Source: an uncultured Bacilli bacterium (GTDB taxonomy: Bacteria; Bacillota_I; Bacilli_A; RF39; UBA660). From it: a stretch of DNA of 40,395 nt. The stretch covers positions 1 to 40,395 of the forward strand of contig CANQQR010000006.1 in NCBI GenBank assembly GCA_947626035.1, given 5' to 3'. Position numbers and translations under genes: made by a program. Every line of letters starts with the position of its first letter. Within the stretch, counting starts at the first letter, position 1. Below, piece after piece: positions 15,674 to 22,578 of this stretch. Under the pieces are notes generated by a model that was given only the letters and a program-made list of their open reading frames with translations, was not told the origin of the DNA and searched no databases.

Positions 15674-15702
15674 AATATATCAAAAAATATATCATTTGTC
15701 AA
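15674..15702 (-). promoter_or_regulatory. Consensus promoter of the DUF3800-linked RNA
   Basis: Minus strand TTGACA, 17 bp, TATATT, among the best promoters in the window and matching the tRNA-operon promoter in both hexamers and spacing. Confidence 0.8.
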
Positions 15703-15730
15703 TTATAGTATATTCACTTTAAACAAAATT

Positions 15731-16000
15731 ATGTATAAAATATTTCACGTATTTTTAAATAAAGATGAAGTTGATAGATATATAAATTTAATAAAAGCAA
15801 ATAAAAATTAAAAAACACATGCCACTATGTTAATAAGTAATGGTGTATCTATAAGAGCAGTTGCTGATAGACTTGGAGATACAGTTGAAGTTATAGAAAA
15901 AACATACTATCACGTACTACCTAAAACACGTAGCATTCCTGTCAATTTTATAAATGATTTTAATAAAAATCTTAAAAAACAGGTCGTAAATGATCCGTAA
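15731..16000 (+). pseudogene. C-terminal remnant of a tyrosine recombinase (integrase)
   Basis: The open stretch 15812-16000 encodes KTHATMLISNGVSIRAVADR, LGDTVEVIEKTYYHVLPKT and about 20 more residues. This is the end of a phage or ICE-type integrase: THAT with the catalytic His, the I..V...LGD segment, and the nucleophile Tyr in TYYHVLP. An in-frame stop (15809-15811) separates it from a 26-codon piece starting at ATG 15731 (MYKIFHVFLNKDEVDRYINL), which may also be integrase debris or unrelated. The catalytic Arg and the DNA-binding domain are missing. It ends 40 bp from the 3' end of tRNA-Phe, a classic integration target. Confidence 0.78.
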
Positions 16001-16002
16001 AA

Positions 16003-16028
16003 AATATAAAAACCCCATAAATACGGGG
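16003..16028 (-). terminator. Terminator of the ten-tRNA operon
   Basis: Minus strand CCCC-GTATTTAT-GGGG followed by TTTTTAT, 13 bp past the CCA of tRNA-Phe. Confidence 0.75.
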
Positions 16029-16040
16029 AAATTATTAATC

Positions 16041-16116
16041 TGGTGGTTACAGTTGGAGTCGAACCAACGACACCAAGATTTTCAGTCTTGTGCTCTGCCA
16101 GCTGAGCTATGCAACC
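16041..16116 (-). tRNA. tRNA-Phe(GAA)
   Basis: 76 nt, anticodon loop CTGAAAA, encoded CCA. It is the last gene of the tRNA operon and the one beside the integrase remnant. Confidence 0.96.
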
Positions 16117-16121
16117 ATAAC

Positions 16122-16197
16122 TGGCGGTTCCGACGGGAATTGAACCCGCGATCCCTCGCGTGACAGGCGAGTGTGATAACCGCTACACCACGGAACC
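16122..16197 (-). tRNA. tRNA-Asp(GUC)
   Basis: 76 nt, anticodon stem CTCGC/GCGAG with loop CTGTCAC, G discriminator and encoded CCA. Confidence 0.96.
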
Positions 16198-16199
16198 AT

Positions 16200-16276
<77 letters not shown>

Positions 16277-16286
16277 ATATTATAGA

Positions 16287-16379
16287 TGGCGGAGGAAAAG
16301 GGATTCGAACCCCTGCGCCGGTTTCCCGACCTCCCGGTTTTCAAGACCGGTCCCTTCAACCAGACTTGGGTATTCCTCC
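16287..16379 (-). tRNA. tRNA-Ser(UGA)
   Basis: 93 nt with a long variable arm, anticodon loop CTTGAAA, acceptor GGAGGAA and encoded CCA. Confidence 0.96.
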
Positions 16380-16390
16380 ATAATATAATT

Positions 16391-16479
16391 TGGTGCCCCG
16401 GGCCGGACTTGAACCGGCACGAGCTTTAACACTCGAGGGATTTTAAGTCCCTTGCGTCTACCTATTCCGCCACCGAGGC
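16391..16479 (-). tRNA. tRNA-Leu(UAA)
   Basis: 89 nt class II tRNA, anticodon stem AGGGA/TCCCT with loop CTTAAAA, encoded CCA. Confidence 0.96.
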
Positions 16480-16497
16480 ATCATATTATAAATTAAA

Positions 16498-16573
16498 TGG
16501 TGACCCGCTGGGGATTTGAACCCCAGACCCCTTGATTAAAAGTCAAGTGCTCTACCGACTGAGCTAGCGGGTC
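16498..16573 (-). tRNA. tRNA-Lys(UUU)
   Basis: 76 nt, anticodon loop CTTTTAA, acceptor GACCCGC, encoded CCA. Confidence 0.96.
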
Positions 16574-16588
16574 ATAAACTAAAATAAA

Positions 16589-16663
16589 TGGTTGCCTCGG
16601 CTAGATTCGAACTAGCGAATGCACGAGTCAAAGTCGTGTGCCTTACCACTTGGCTACGAGGCA
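16589..16663 (-). tRNA. tRNA-Gln(UUG)
   Basis: 75 nt, anticodon loop CTTTGAC, acceptor TGCCTCG, encoded CCA. No gatCAB or glnS is visible in this window. Confidence 0.96.
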
Positions 16664-16670
16664 ATCTAAG

Positions 16671-16754
16671 TGGTGGAGAGACATGGATTCGAACCATGGA
16701 ACCCGAAGGAACAGATTTACAGTCTGCCGCGTTTAGCCACTTCGCTATCTCTCC
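16671..16754 (-). tRNA. tRNA-Tyr(GUA)
   Basis: 84 nt class II tRNA, anticodon loop CTGTAAA, acceptor GGAGAGA, encoded CCA. Confidence 0.96.
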
Positions 16755-16761
16755 AAAAAAA

Positions 16762-16837
<76 letters not shown>

Positions 16838-16844
16838 ATATCAA

Positions 16845-16921
16845 TGGTGGGCGACAAGAGACTCGAACTCCTGACCCTCTGCTTGTAAGGCAGATGCTCT
16901 AACCAACTGAGCTAGTCGCCC
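16845..16921 (-). tRNA. tRNA-Val(UAC)
   Basis: 77 nt, anticodon loop CTTACAA, acceptor GGGCGAC, encoded CCA. First gene of the operon, 15 bp from the predicted transcription start. Confidence 0.96.
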
Positions 16922-16927
16922 AAAACC

Positions 16928-16974
16928 TTGTTGACACTTACAAATATATCATTTAAAAGAACTTATGTCAACAA
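16928..16974 (-). promoter_or_regulatory. Promoter of the tRNA operon, bracketed by an inverted repeat
   Basis: Minus strand TTGACA (16966-16971), 17 bp, TATATT (16943-16948): consensus. A perfect 9-bp inverted repeat TTGTTGACA/TGTCAACAA (16928-16936 and 16966-16974) brackets the promoter, one arm covering the -35 and the other the likely start site. Confidence 0.8.
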
Positions 16975-17342
16975 TTTTTATTATTTTTATTACTTAAATT
17001 TATTTCTCTAAACTTAAATCTAGTCCACTTTTTCAAATTATCTTTAAGTAACAAAAAGCCATGACCAGATTCTGGAATCATAGATAATGACTGTTCCACC
17101 TTATAATCTATCTTCTTAATAGACAATTTCACTTGACTCTTATCTTCATCAATATCTACAATCTTAACATTAATAATATCGCCAATATTAAACTTACTAG
17201 GCAAATTCTTTACAAACTTATCAGACACCTCAGAAATATGAACAAGCCCAGTATAATCATCCTCCAAACTTACAAAAATTCCATAAGGTGTAACACCAGT
17301 AATCTGCCCCTTAACAATATTCCCTACTCTTATATTATTCAT
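16968..17342 (-). CDS. Single S1-domain RNA-binding protein (YugI-like)
   Basis: The S1 OB-fold fills the N-terminal 75 residues: VGNIVKGQITGVTPYGIFVS, YTGLVHISEVSDKFV and VKIVDIDEDKSQVKLSIKK are classic. A basic tail of about 45 residues follows (WTRFKFREINLSNKNNK). It resembles YugI/CvfD-type general stress and translation-associated proteins. The start is uncertain: ATG 17342 (MNNIRVG) matches the family start but has a weak site; the track's upstream ATG at 17372 also lacks one. Its 3' end runs over the tRNA-operon promoter by a few bases, so the two units are tightly packed. Confidence 0.85.
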   Translation of the reverse strand: MNNIRVGNIVKGQITGVTPYGIFVSLEDDYTGLVHISEVSDKFVKNLPSKFNIGDIINVKIVDIDEDKSQVKLSIKKIDYKVEQSLSMIPESGHGFLLLKDNLKKWTRFKFREINLSNKNNKNC

Positions 17343-17388
17343 TTTCACATCACATATGTAATTATAACACACATTTATAAATTAATCA

Positions 17389-18297
17389 CTACCTAAGCCA
17401 CGTAACAGGCGGAATATTTGCTCTTTTACTAATCAAATTATAAATATCTAACAAAAAATCTTCATACATAGCACACTTACTAATATAACCCAAAACCTCA
17501 CTCTCACTATGATCTAAAGAAATAATCAAATTAACAGTATCAAAATAATAAGATGGGTAAAGTAACCTAGAAAACAAAATAGCTAAACTACTAGAAGAAT
17601 AATTACCATTCATAATCAAATCTTCAACCTCATCATAATTTATACTACCATTAAAAAACTTAACCTTAATATACTCTGCAACATCCCTAACCTCATAATC
17701 AATAGTAAAATTAAGAGGATTATTAATAAACCCACTATAAGTTTTAACAGGTATCCTCTTATGATTAATAGTAAGCTTAGAACTACCAAAATCACTCATC
17801 ATAGTAGCATTCAAAAAATAACTAACCGCATTTTCAGCAAGTCCTACATAATAATCATACGATTCCAAAATCAAAGGGTATTCCAAATTAAGTTCTCCTA
17901 TTGCCTCTTCAAAATCATCAATCTTCTTACACCAAAGACTAGCCCAATTACTATCAATACTTCTAATATTATTACTAACAATTAAATTATTAAAATAAAC
18001 AATATCACTTAAATCATAAACATCACTCTCAATAGAATTAACCCTAAGCATAACATAAATAACAGAATCAATAACCACATAAAATTCTCCATTTCTATTA
18101 CTAATAAAAGTATCAACTAACACATTCCTATTATACAAATCATTACTAATCTTAACTAAAAAATCAATCTCCTTAGGATCTCTATCATAAAACACAAAAT
18201 AATACTTAATATCATCATAAAAAAAGTAACATCCATTATCTAAATGAAAAATCTCTTCTGGATAAATATCATAATAATACTTTATACTTTCCCTCAT
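17389..18297 (-). CDS. YutH-like / CotS-type kinase-fold protein (tentative)
   Basis: About 302 residues. The N-terminal lobe (YYYDIYPEEIF, GCYFFYDDIKYYFVFYDRD) and a later block LWCKKIDDFEEAI, YYVGLAENAVSYFLNAT, TINHKRIP, PLNFTIDYEVRDVAEYIK resemble the spore-coat aminoglycoside-phosphotransferase-like family YutH/CotS, which probably lacks ordinary kinase activity; the usual HGDLH catalytic loop is only TINHKRIP here. The genomic neighbour YutD supports the YutH call, as the two genes lie close together in Bacillus. The start is taken at ATG 18297, after the terminator of the upstream gene; the longer track start would read through that terminator. Confidence 0.65.
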   Translation of the reverse strand: MRESIKYYYDIYPEEIFHLDNGCYFFYDDIKYYFVFYDRDPKEIDFLVKISNDLYNRNVLVDTFISNRNGEFYVVIDSVIYVMLRVNSIESDVYDLSDIVYFNNLIVSNNIRSIDSNWASLWCKKIDDFEEAIGELNLEYPLILESYDYYVGLAENAVSYFLNATMMSDFGSSKLTINHKRIPVKTYSGFINNPLNFTIDYEVRDVAEYIKVKFFNGSINYDEVEDLIMNGNYSSSSLAILFSRLLYPSYYFDTVNLIISLDHSESEVLGYISKCAMYEDFLLDIYNLISKRANIPPVTWLR

Positions 18298-18328
18298 ATA
18301 ACTCACTAATAAATTATATGCAAAAAAA

Positions 18329-18351
18329 GAAAAAAACTGCAATTTATGCAG
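18329..18351 (-). terminator. Terminator after the proline-rich gene
   Basis: Minus strand CTGCA-TAAAT-TGCAG followed by seven T, overlapping the stop codon. Confidence 0.75.
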
Positions 18352-19102
18352 CCATATTTCCTCCATTAGTTGGATTTTGATAAACTAGCCTGGTACTATC
18401 TTCAGATGCCGCCATTCTAGCATTAGCAAGAGTAGTTTCAGCAGCCATCTTTTGAGACTCAGAAAGCTTTCTTGCTTCTTCACTTACCCTAAGTTGTTCC
18501 TCTAAAACTATAATCTTATCATTAAGAGCCTTAATTGTAGCATTCTTAGTATTAACTAACTCAGTAGCCTTTTTCATAAGTGTAATTAAAGGATCTTCTG
18601 AAGTATCTTCTACTACACTTCCACCAAGATTAGCACCATCTTGACTAGCCTCAGTTTTATTAAAAAAGTCTTGTGGAGTATCAATTGGAGTGCTAACTAC
18701 TTCTGGATTAATTACAGGTTCTGGAGTTACACTAGTTTGTACTACATCTGGTATAGGAGCATCAAAAATATTTGTGCTTGGATTTGTATTTGCATCAAAA
18801 GTAGGTCCCATATTATTAACTGGAGGAACAGGATTTACCGGTGTTGGTGTAGAATCCACTAGTCCAGGATTTGGATTATCAAAAATATTAGGTGCTTCTG
18901 GTGCTTGTGGTGTAGGTTCTACCCCCACTGTTTGTTGAGGTGCATTTGTAACCGCTTGTGCTTCAGGTACAGGCTCAACCACAGCTTCATTCACAGTAAA
19001 ACTAGAAACATACCTTTCTGCTAATTTATTCTTATCAGAATCTTTAAGTCCTATAGCCCTTGCACCCTCAAAACTAATTAATTTTGCATTCTCTAAACTC
19101 AT
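18344..19102 (-). CDS. Proline-rich protein with C-terminal coiled coil
   Basis: The family is not recognised. Residues 1-40 form a small folded-looking start (MSLENAKLISFEGARAIGLK). Residues 40-165 are low complexity, rich in Pro, Thr, Asn and Val, with a loosely repeated NIFDNPNPG / NIFDAPIPD element. Residues 168-235 (LMKKATELVNTKNATIKALN onward) form a coiled coil, ending in a short polar tail. There is no signal peptide or TM helix. AAGGAGGG, overlapping the stop of the DUF1292-like gene, sets the start and implies an operon with the genes upstream. A scaffold or division-associated role is possible, but this is only inference from shape. Confidence 0.75.
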   Translation of the reverse strand: MSLENAKLISFEGARAIGLKDSDKNKLAERYVSSFTVNEAVVEPVPEAQAVTNAPQQTVGVEPTPQAPEAPNIFDNPNPGLVDSTPTPVNPVPPVNNMGPTFDANTNPSTNIFDAPIPDVVQTSVTPEPVINPEVVSTPIDTPQDFFNKTEASQDGANLGGSVVEDTSEDPLITLMKKATELVNTKNATIKALNDKIIVLEEQLRVSEEARKLSESQKMAAETTLANARMAASEDSTRLVYQNPTNGGNMAA

Positions 19103-19107
19103 TTTCT

Positions 19108-19365
19108 CTACCCTCCTTGAACAATCTCTTTCATAGCTTGTTTAACTCTGTCCCAAATACTCTCATCAGTAATACCAATTAACTTATAAACACCAGGTTC
19201 AGTCTCTGTAACTTCAGAAATATAAACTTTACTCATACCCTCACCTAAAGCTTCGCCCTTAGAGAGTATAACAAAATTTCTGTTAATATCTTTAACATCA
19301 AATGAATTAACAAGTTCTACTTCTTCCATGGTTCCATCCATATTTTGTATAGTAATTTTCTTCAT
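19108..19365 (-). CDS. DUF1292-like small protein (tentative)
   Basis: 85 residues, acidic, beta-rich. TIQNMDGTMEEVELVNSFDV at the start resembles DUF1292 (YrzB-like) proteins, in which a nucleic or peptide signal DGxEEExEV is followed by more strands (NFVILSKGE, KVYISEVTETEPGVYKL) and a terminal helix (SIWDRVKQAMKEIV). A good AGGAGAGTG site precedes the ATG. The 5-bp gap to the proline-rich gene contains that gene's ribosome-binding site, so they are surely co-expressed. Function is unknown. Confidence 0.7.
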   Translation of the reverse strand: MKKITIQNMDGTMEEVELVNSFDVKDINRNFVILSKGEALGEGMSKVYISEVTETEPGVYKLIGITDESIWDRVKQAMKEIVQGG

Positions 19366-19408
19366 AACTCACTCTCCTACTATAAAGATAATATCACAAA
19401 AAAGTGTT

Positions 19409-19684
19409 TTAATCAACATTTTCTCTTTCTAATATAAAATATTTACACCCATATGCACAATTTTCTTTAATATACACCCTAACTTTATCATAATCATTAA
19501 TATCTTTAAAATTCTTATTACCCTTTTTATTAAAACCCTTAAGCCTTAACTTTCCATACGCAATATCGCCAACAATATAATCAAAATCTTTAAAATAATC
19601 AGTACACTTATTCATAAACTCTTCCAAATTAAAAGCATCATTATAATTCTCTATTAACTTATACTCTTTATCAAATAATTTCAT
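19409..19684 (-). CDS. yutD: YutD-like protein (DUF1027)
   Basis: 91 residues. YKLIENYNDAFNLEEFMNKC, FDYIVGDIAYGKLRLKGF and ENCAYGCKYFILE are the typical blocks of YutD/DUF1027, a short cytosolic protein of Bacilli with unknown function. GGGAGAAGAG precedes the ATG. In Bacillus, yutD lies in the same neighbourhood as yunB and yutH, so the gene set 17.4-20.5 kb looks like ancestral linkage. The two Cys of CAYGC are conserved-looking and could bind metal, which is inference. Confidence 0.82.
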   Translation of the reverse strand: MKLFDKEYKLIENYNDAFNLEEFMNKCTDYFKDFDYIVGDIAYGKLRLKGFNKKGNKNFKDINDYDKVRVYIKENCAYGCKYFILERENVD

Positions 19685-19716
19685 AACTCTTCTCCCTAAA
19701 ATAATTATATATCAAA

Positions 19717-20475
19717 TTAATCAGTTAGTCCACTAATTGGACTACTAATAGAATAAGCACCTCCATACACTTCAGGAACACTACCATTAATAATTTTCAT
19801 CAAAACAGGAACATCTATTGAAACAACCACCTTTTTAGAAAGAAAAGGCAAAATAACTTGCTCACTCACAGTCACTTCCACATTAGCCTTTAAAAGTGCA
19901 TTATTAATCCCATAAGGTGTAATATCTGTCTTAACATCACTAAAAACACTACCAACAAAACTAATTTTAACAGGAATTCTAGGTCCTAAATCTGAAAGAA
20001 AAGGAATATCGAAAACCACACCAAAAGGAATCTCATAAATATGCTTGCTTCCTAACTCACGAATCTTATAAACACTACTAACTAACCCAGAATCTAAATT
20101 ATCTAACTTACCATCCTCTAAATACTTTAAATTAGCTTCTATAGTATTATTAATAGAAATAAGTGCTTTATTAACCAAATTAGTATCAAAGTCAACACTC
20201 ACAATTTCTCCACTATCATTAACCTTAGTCTTAACCAAATCTGATAAATCTGTATTTTCACTAACATAACTATTAACCGCCTCATTAATAATAATAGTAC
20301 TAATTCTAGTAGTATGTATCTCTGCATAACTAAGTAAAATTGGTGTAGCCGCTTTATTAAATAAATAAAAAATAACAGAAATGCAAAATAAAACCAAAAG
20401 AAATAACAAAACAAAAATATCTCTCTTTTTTAACCTAAAAACAAATCTTTTTCGCATTTTCATACGTCTTTTCAT
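19717..20475 (-). CDS. yunB: Sporulation protein YunB-like
   Basis: A bitopic membrane protein: basic start, TM helix about residues 19-38 (IFVLLFLLVLFCISVIFYLF), then an extracytoplasmic domain. EIPFGVVFDIPFLSDLGPRI, VKISFVGSVFSDVKTDITPYG and INNALLKANVEVTV match YunB, which in Bacillus is sigma-E-controlled and needed for full sporulation. The start has no Shine-Dalgarno sequence; a TATACT sits six bases before the first ATG (20475), so the message might be leaderless, or the start may be one of the next two Met codons. A sporulation-sigma promoter is another reading of the same bases. Confidence 0.88.
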   Translation of the reverse strand: MKRRMKMRKRFVFRLKKRDIFVLLFLLVLFCISVIFYLFNKAATPILLSYAEIHTTRISTIIINEAVNSYVSENTDLSDLVKTKVNDSGEIVSVDFDTNLVNKALISINNTIEANLKYLEDGKLDNLDSGLVSSVYKIRELGSKHIYEIPFGVVFDIPFLSDLGPRIPVKISFVGSVFSDVKTDITPYGINNALLKANVEVTVSEQVILPFLSKKVVVSIDVPVLMKIINGSVPEVYGGAYSISSPISGLTD

Positions 20476-20498
20476 TACTAAAGTATATTAAATCAAAA

Positions 20499-20524
20499 CA
20501 AAAAAAGACTACTTTAAAATAGTC
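20499..20524 (-). terminator. Terminator of the tail-anchored protein gene
   Basis: Minus strand GACTA-TTTTAAAG-TAGTC followed by seven T. The stop codon lies within the loop. Confidence 0.78.
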
Positions 20525-21449
20525 CTAATTTAAACACATAATTAGCAATAATCACTAAAGTAACAACAATGAAAACAACCAAAAGTACTATAATAACACT
20601 ACTCATAATACTATTCTTTTTAACACTCTTTTCTAACTCTTCAAATCCCTCAAAATCTTTCTTATCAAAAGACATAGAACTAGTATAAAAACTATTATCA
20701 ATATTCATCTTTTCCTTTAAACTAACCAATTCTTGAGTTTTCTCCATTAGTTCCTTATCTTTATTTTCTAAACTCTTTTCCTTTATTAAATCTTCTTCCT
20801 CAATTTTCTTAATAACAGGAGCTTCTTCATTCTCCTCTTTATTAGTAAAACTCTTTTTCTCAACTTCCTCTTTAATAGGTAACGTAGTCTCTTCTTCGCC
20901 ATTACCAACTAACTCATCAAGTAAATTTAAATCTCCCTTATGAATAGTAACAGTATTAATTAAATCAATCAAAGTTCTCTCTTCAGTATTAAAATCTTCT
21001 TTACTAGGAATGGTATCATTTTCTTTTGCTTCTTCATACATCTTAATCTTACTCAAAATATCATACTGAGTATCTCTTAACTTCTTATACCTCTCATTTT
21101 CATAATCAACTTCCCTAGACTGCTTAGCTTTTTCTAATACACTATTTAAATCATAATCCTTTGGCTTAACTTGTTCCTTAGGTTCTTCACTATCACTACT
21201 TTCACTAATAGTAACACTCTTCCTAGTTTTCTTTATATCATTATTATTTTCTTCAATATATCTCTTAATCTTCTCAATATCAATAGTCTTACCATTACTC
21301 TCAATTACTCTAATATTATCATCACTTCTAACTTTAAGTTCACTATTTTTAATATCTTGATACAAAGAACTATTCCTATTAACCCTACTTAACCCATCAT
21401 CACTATTTTCTAAATTTTCCCTATTATATCTTTCCATTCTAGTATTCAT
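20514..21449 (-). CDS. Tail-anchored coiled-coil protein, unknown
   Basis: 311 residues. The bulk is very charged, rich in Glu, Lys, Asn and Asp, with predicted coiled coil around 130-165 and 215-250 (KEKSLENKDKELMEKTQELV). A single hydrophobic helix lies at the extreme C-terminus (SSVIIVLLVVFIVVTLVIIA), leaving about six residues after it: a tail anchor with the long domain in the cytoplasm. GGTGA precedes the ATG. No family is recognised. Several proteins in this window share the same acidic coiled-coil style (see 29968-32832 and the VirD4 tail). Confidence 0.75.
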   Translation of the reverse strand: MNTRMERYNRENLENSDDGLSRVNRNSSLYQDIKNSELKVRSDDNIRVIESNGKTIDIEKIKRYIEENNNDIKKTRKSVTISESSDSEEPKEQVKPKDYDLNSVLEKAKQSREVDYENERYKKLRDTQYDILSKIKMYEEAKENDTIPSKEDFNTEERTLIDLINTVTIHKGDLNLLDELVGNGEEETTLPIKEEVEKKSFTNKEENEEAPVIKKIEEEDLIKEKSLENKDKELMEKTQELVSLKEKMNIDNSFYTSSMSFDKKDFEGFEELEKSVKKNSIMSSVIIVLLVVFIVVTLVIIANYVFKLGLF

Positions 21450-21502
21450 ACTATTTCACCATATTAATAATAACATAAATAGTAAAGTTTTTAAAGGGTA
21501 TA

Positions 21503-21532
21503 TTGATTTTAAATCTTAATAAGTATTATAAT
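21503..21532 (+). promoter_or_regulatory. Promoter of the ferredoxin gene
   Basis: TTGATT, 18 bp, TATAAT, 20 bp before the coding start. Confidence 0.65.
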
Positions 21533-21552
21533 AAATTAAAGGAGGTATCAAA

Positions 21553-21762
21553 ATGGAAAAAATAGTTATTGATAAACAAAAATGTATAGGATGCGGTTTC
21601 TGCGTACATAGCCACCCAGAATATTTAGTATTTGACGAAATGGGTCAAGCAGATCCAGTTGGAAAAGAAGTTGAAAGTAAAGACAAAAATGATTTACTAG
21701 AAACTATAGAACACTGTCCAACAGAAGCAATTAGAATTGAAGATATAAAAGAAGATAACTAA
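21553..21762 (+). CDS. fer: Ferredoxin with one [4Fe-4S] cluster
   Basis: 69 residues. CIGCGFCVHSHPEYL gives C11-x2-C14-x2-C17 and EHCPTEAI supplies the fourth Cys, the arrangement of the monocluster ferredoxins of Bacilli; the second Cys set of two-cluster clostridial ferredoxins is absent. The product is acidic, as expected for an electron carrier. AAAGGAGG precedes the ATG, and a promoter and terminator make it a single-gene unit, convergent with rluB. Confidence 0.93.
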   Translation: MEKIVIDKQKCIGCGFCVHSHPEYLVFDEMGQADPVGKEVESKDKNDLLETIEHCPTEAIRIEDIKEDN

Positions 21763-21787
21763 TGTTCACTCACTGTGAACATTTTTT
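21762..21787 (+). terminator. Terminator of the ferredoxin gene
   Basis: ATGTTCAC-TCACT-GTGAACAT followed by T6. Confidence 0.85.
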
Positions 21788-21788
21788 C

Positions 21789-22499
21789 TTACCTTAAACT
21801 ATAAAGCTGCTTAACTTCCTTTAAACTTAACTTCCTATATTCTCCACTCTTTAAATTACCCAAAGTTAAAAAAGCATACCTCTCCCTCTTTAATTTTAAA
21901 GTCTCATACCCTAATAAAGAAAACATATTCTTAACCTGATGATTTCTTCCCTCACTAATAACTACCTTAACATAACTAGCATCACTTTTTTTATCATACC
22001 TCTCTAACTTAAAAACCGCGCGCTTAGTCTTAACCCCATCAATAACAACACCACGACTTAAAACCAAAGCATCTTCCTTTTTAAAAAAACCTCTAACCTT
22101 AGCCAAATACTCTTTTTCTACATCCTTACTAGGATGAGTCAAAATATTAGATAACTCTCCATCATTAGTAAGTAATATAATCCCAGTTGTATCATAATCT
22201 AACCTACCCACAGGAAAAATTCTACTATTAGTATCTATAAAATCAGTTACAACTCTTCTTCCCTTATCATCACTAACTGCACTTATAACTTCCCTAGGCT
22301 TATATAAAAGATAATACTCTTTTATCTCATTCTTTATAACATTACCAGAAACTTCTACTACATCACTTCCACTAACCTTAGTACCAAGTTCCCTAATAAC
22401 TTCCCCATTAACACTTACCTTACCTGACATAATTAACTCGTCAGCTTTTCTTCTACTACATACACCACTTTTACTAATATACTTATTTAATCTCTCCAT
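21789..22499 (-). CDS. rluB: 23S rRNA pseudouridine synthase RluB family
   Basis: Large-subunit pseudouridine synthase of the RsuA/RluB/E/F group. The N-terminal S4 domain (ERLNKYISKSGVCSRRKADE, residues 2-21) precedes the catalytic domain with GRLDYDTTGIILLTNDGE, whose Asp is the nucleophile, then KEYLAKVRG and EGRNHQVKNMF. At 236 residues the length is standard. It has a strong promoter, and AGAGG precedes the ATG. In Bacillus the rluB homologue (ypuL) follows dacB-spmA-spmB; here the peptidase gene is next to it but spmA and spmB are missing. Confidence 0.93.
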   Translation of the reverse strand: MERLNKYISKSGVCSRRKADELIMSGKVSVNGEVIRELGTKVSGSDVVEVSGNVIKNEIKEYYLLYKPREVISAVSDDKGRRVVTDFIDTNSRIFPVGRLDYDTTGIILLTNDGELSNILTHPSKDVEKEYLAKVRGFFKKEDALVLSRGVVIDGVKTKRAVFKLERYDKKSDASYVKVVISEGRNHQVKNMFSLLGYETLKLKRERYAFLTLGNLKSGEYRKLSLKEVKQLYSLR

Positions 22500-22531
22500 A
22501 AAAACAGCCTCTTTACCAAATTTGTGTTACC

Positions 22532-22567
22532 ATTATAGCATACATTTTTTTATCGTACAAGTGTTTT
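22532..22567 (-). promoter_or_regulatory. Promoter of rluB with an element shared with the DUF1016 gene
   Basis: Minus strand TTGTAC, 17 bp, TATAAT with TGC before the -10. The 19-nt block 22549-22567 around the -35 recurs exactly at 36735-36753, in front of the DUF1016 gene. Confidence 0.75.
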
Positions 22568-22578
22568 CGCTCTATTTA

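Noticed and set aside
15534-15722. 62-residue plus-strand ORF after DUF3800
   Set aside because: It covers the structured RNA and its promoter; no ribosome-binding site and no protein-like composition.
17761-18938. Plus-strand ORFs opposite the YutH-like and proline-rich genes
   Set aside because: Shadows without start signals; opposite frames have AGGAGG sites and domain content or operon context.
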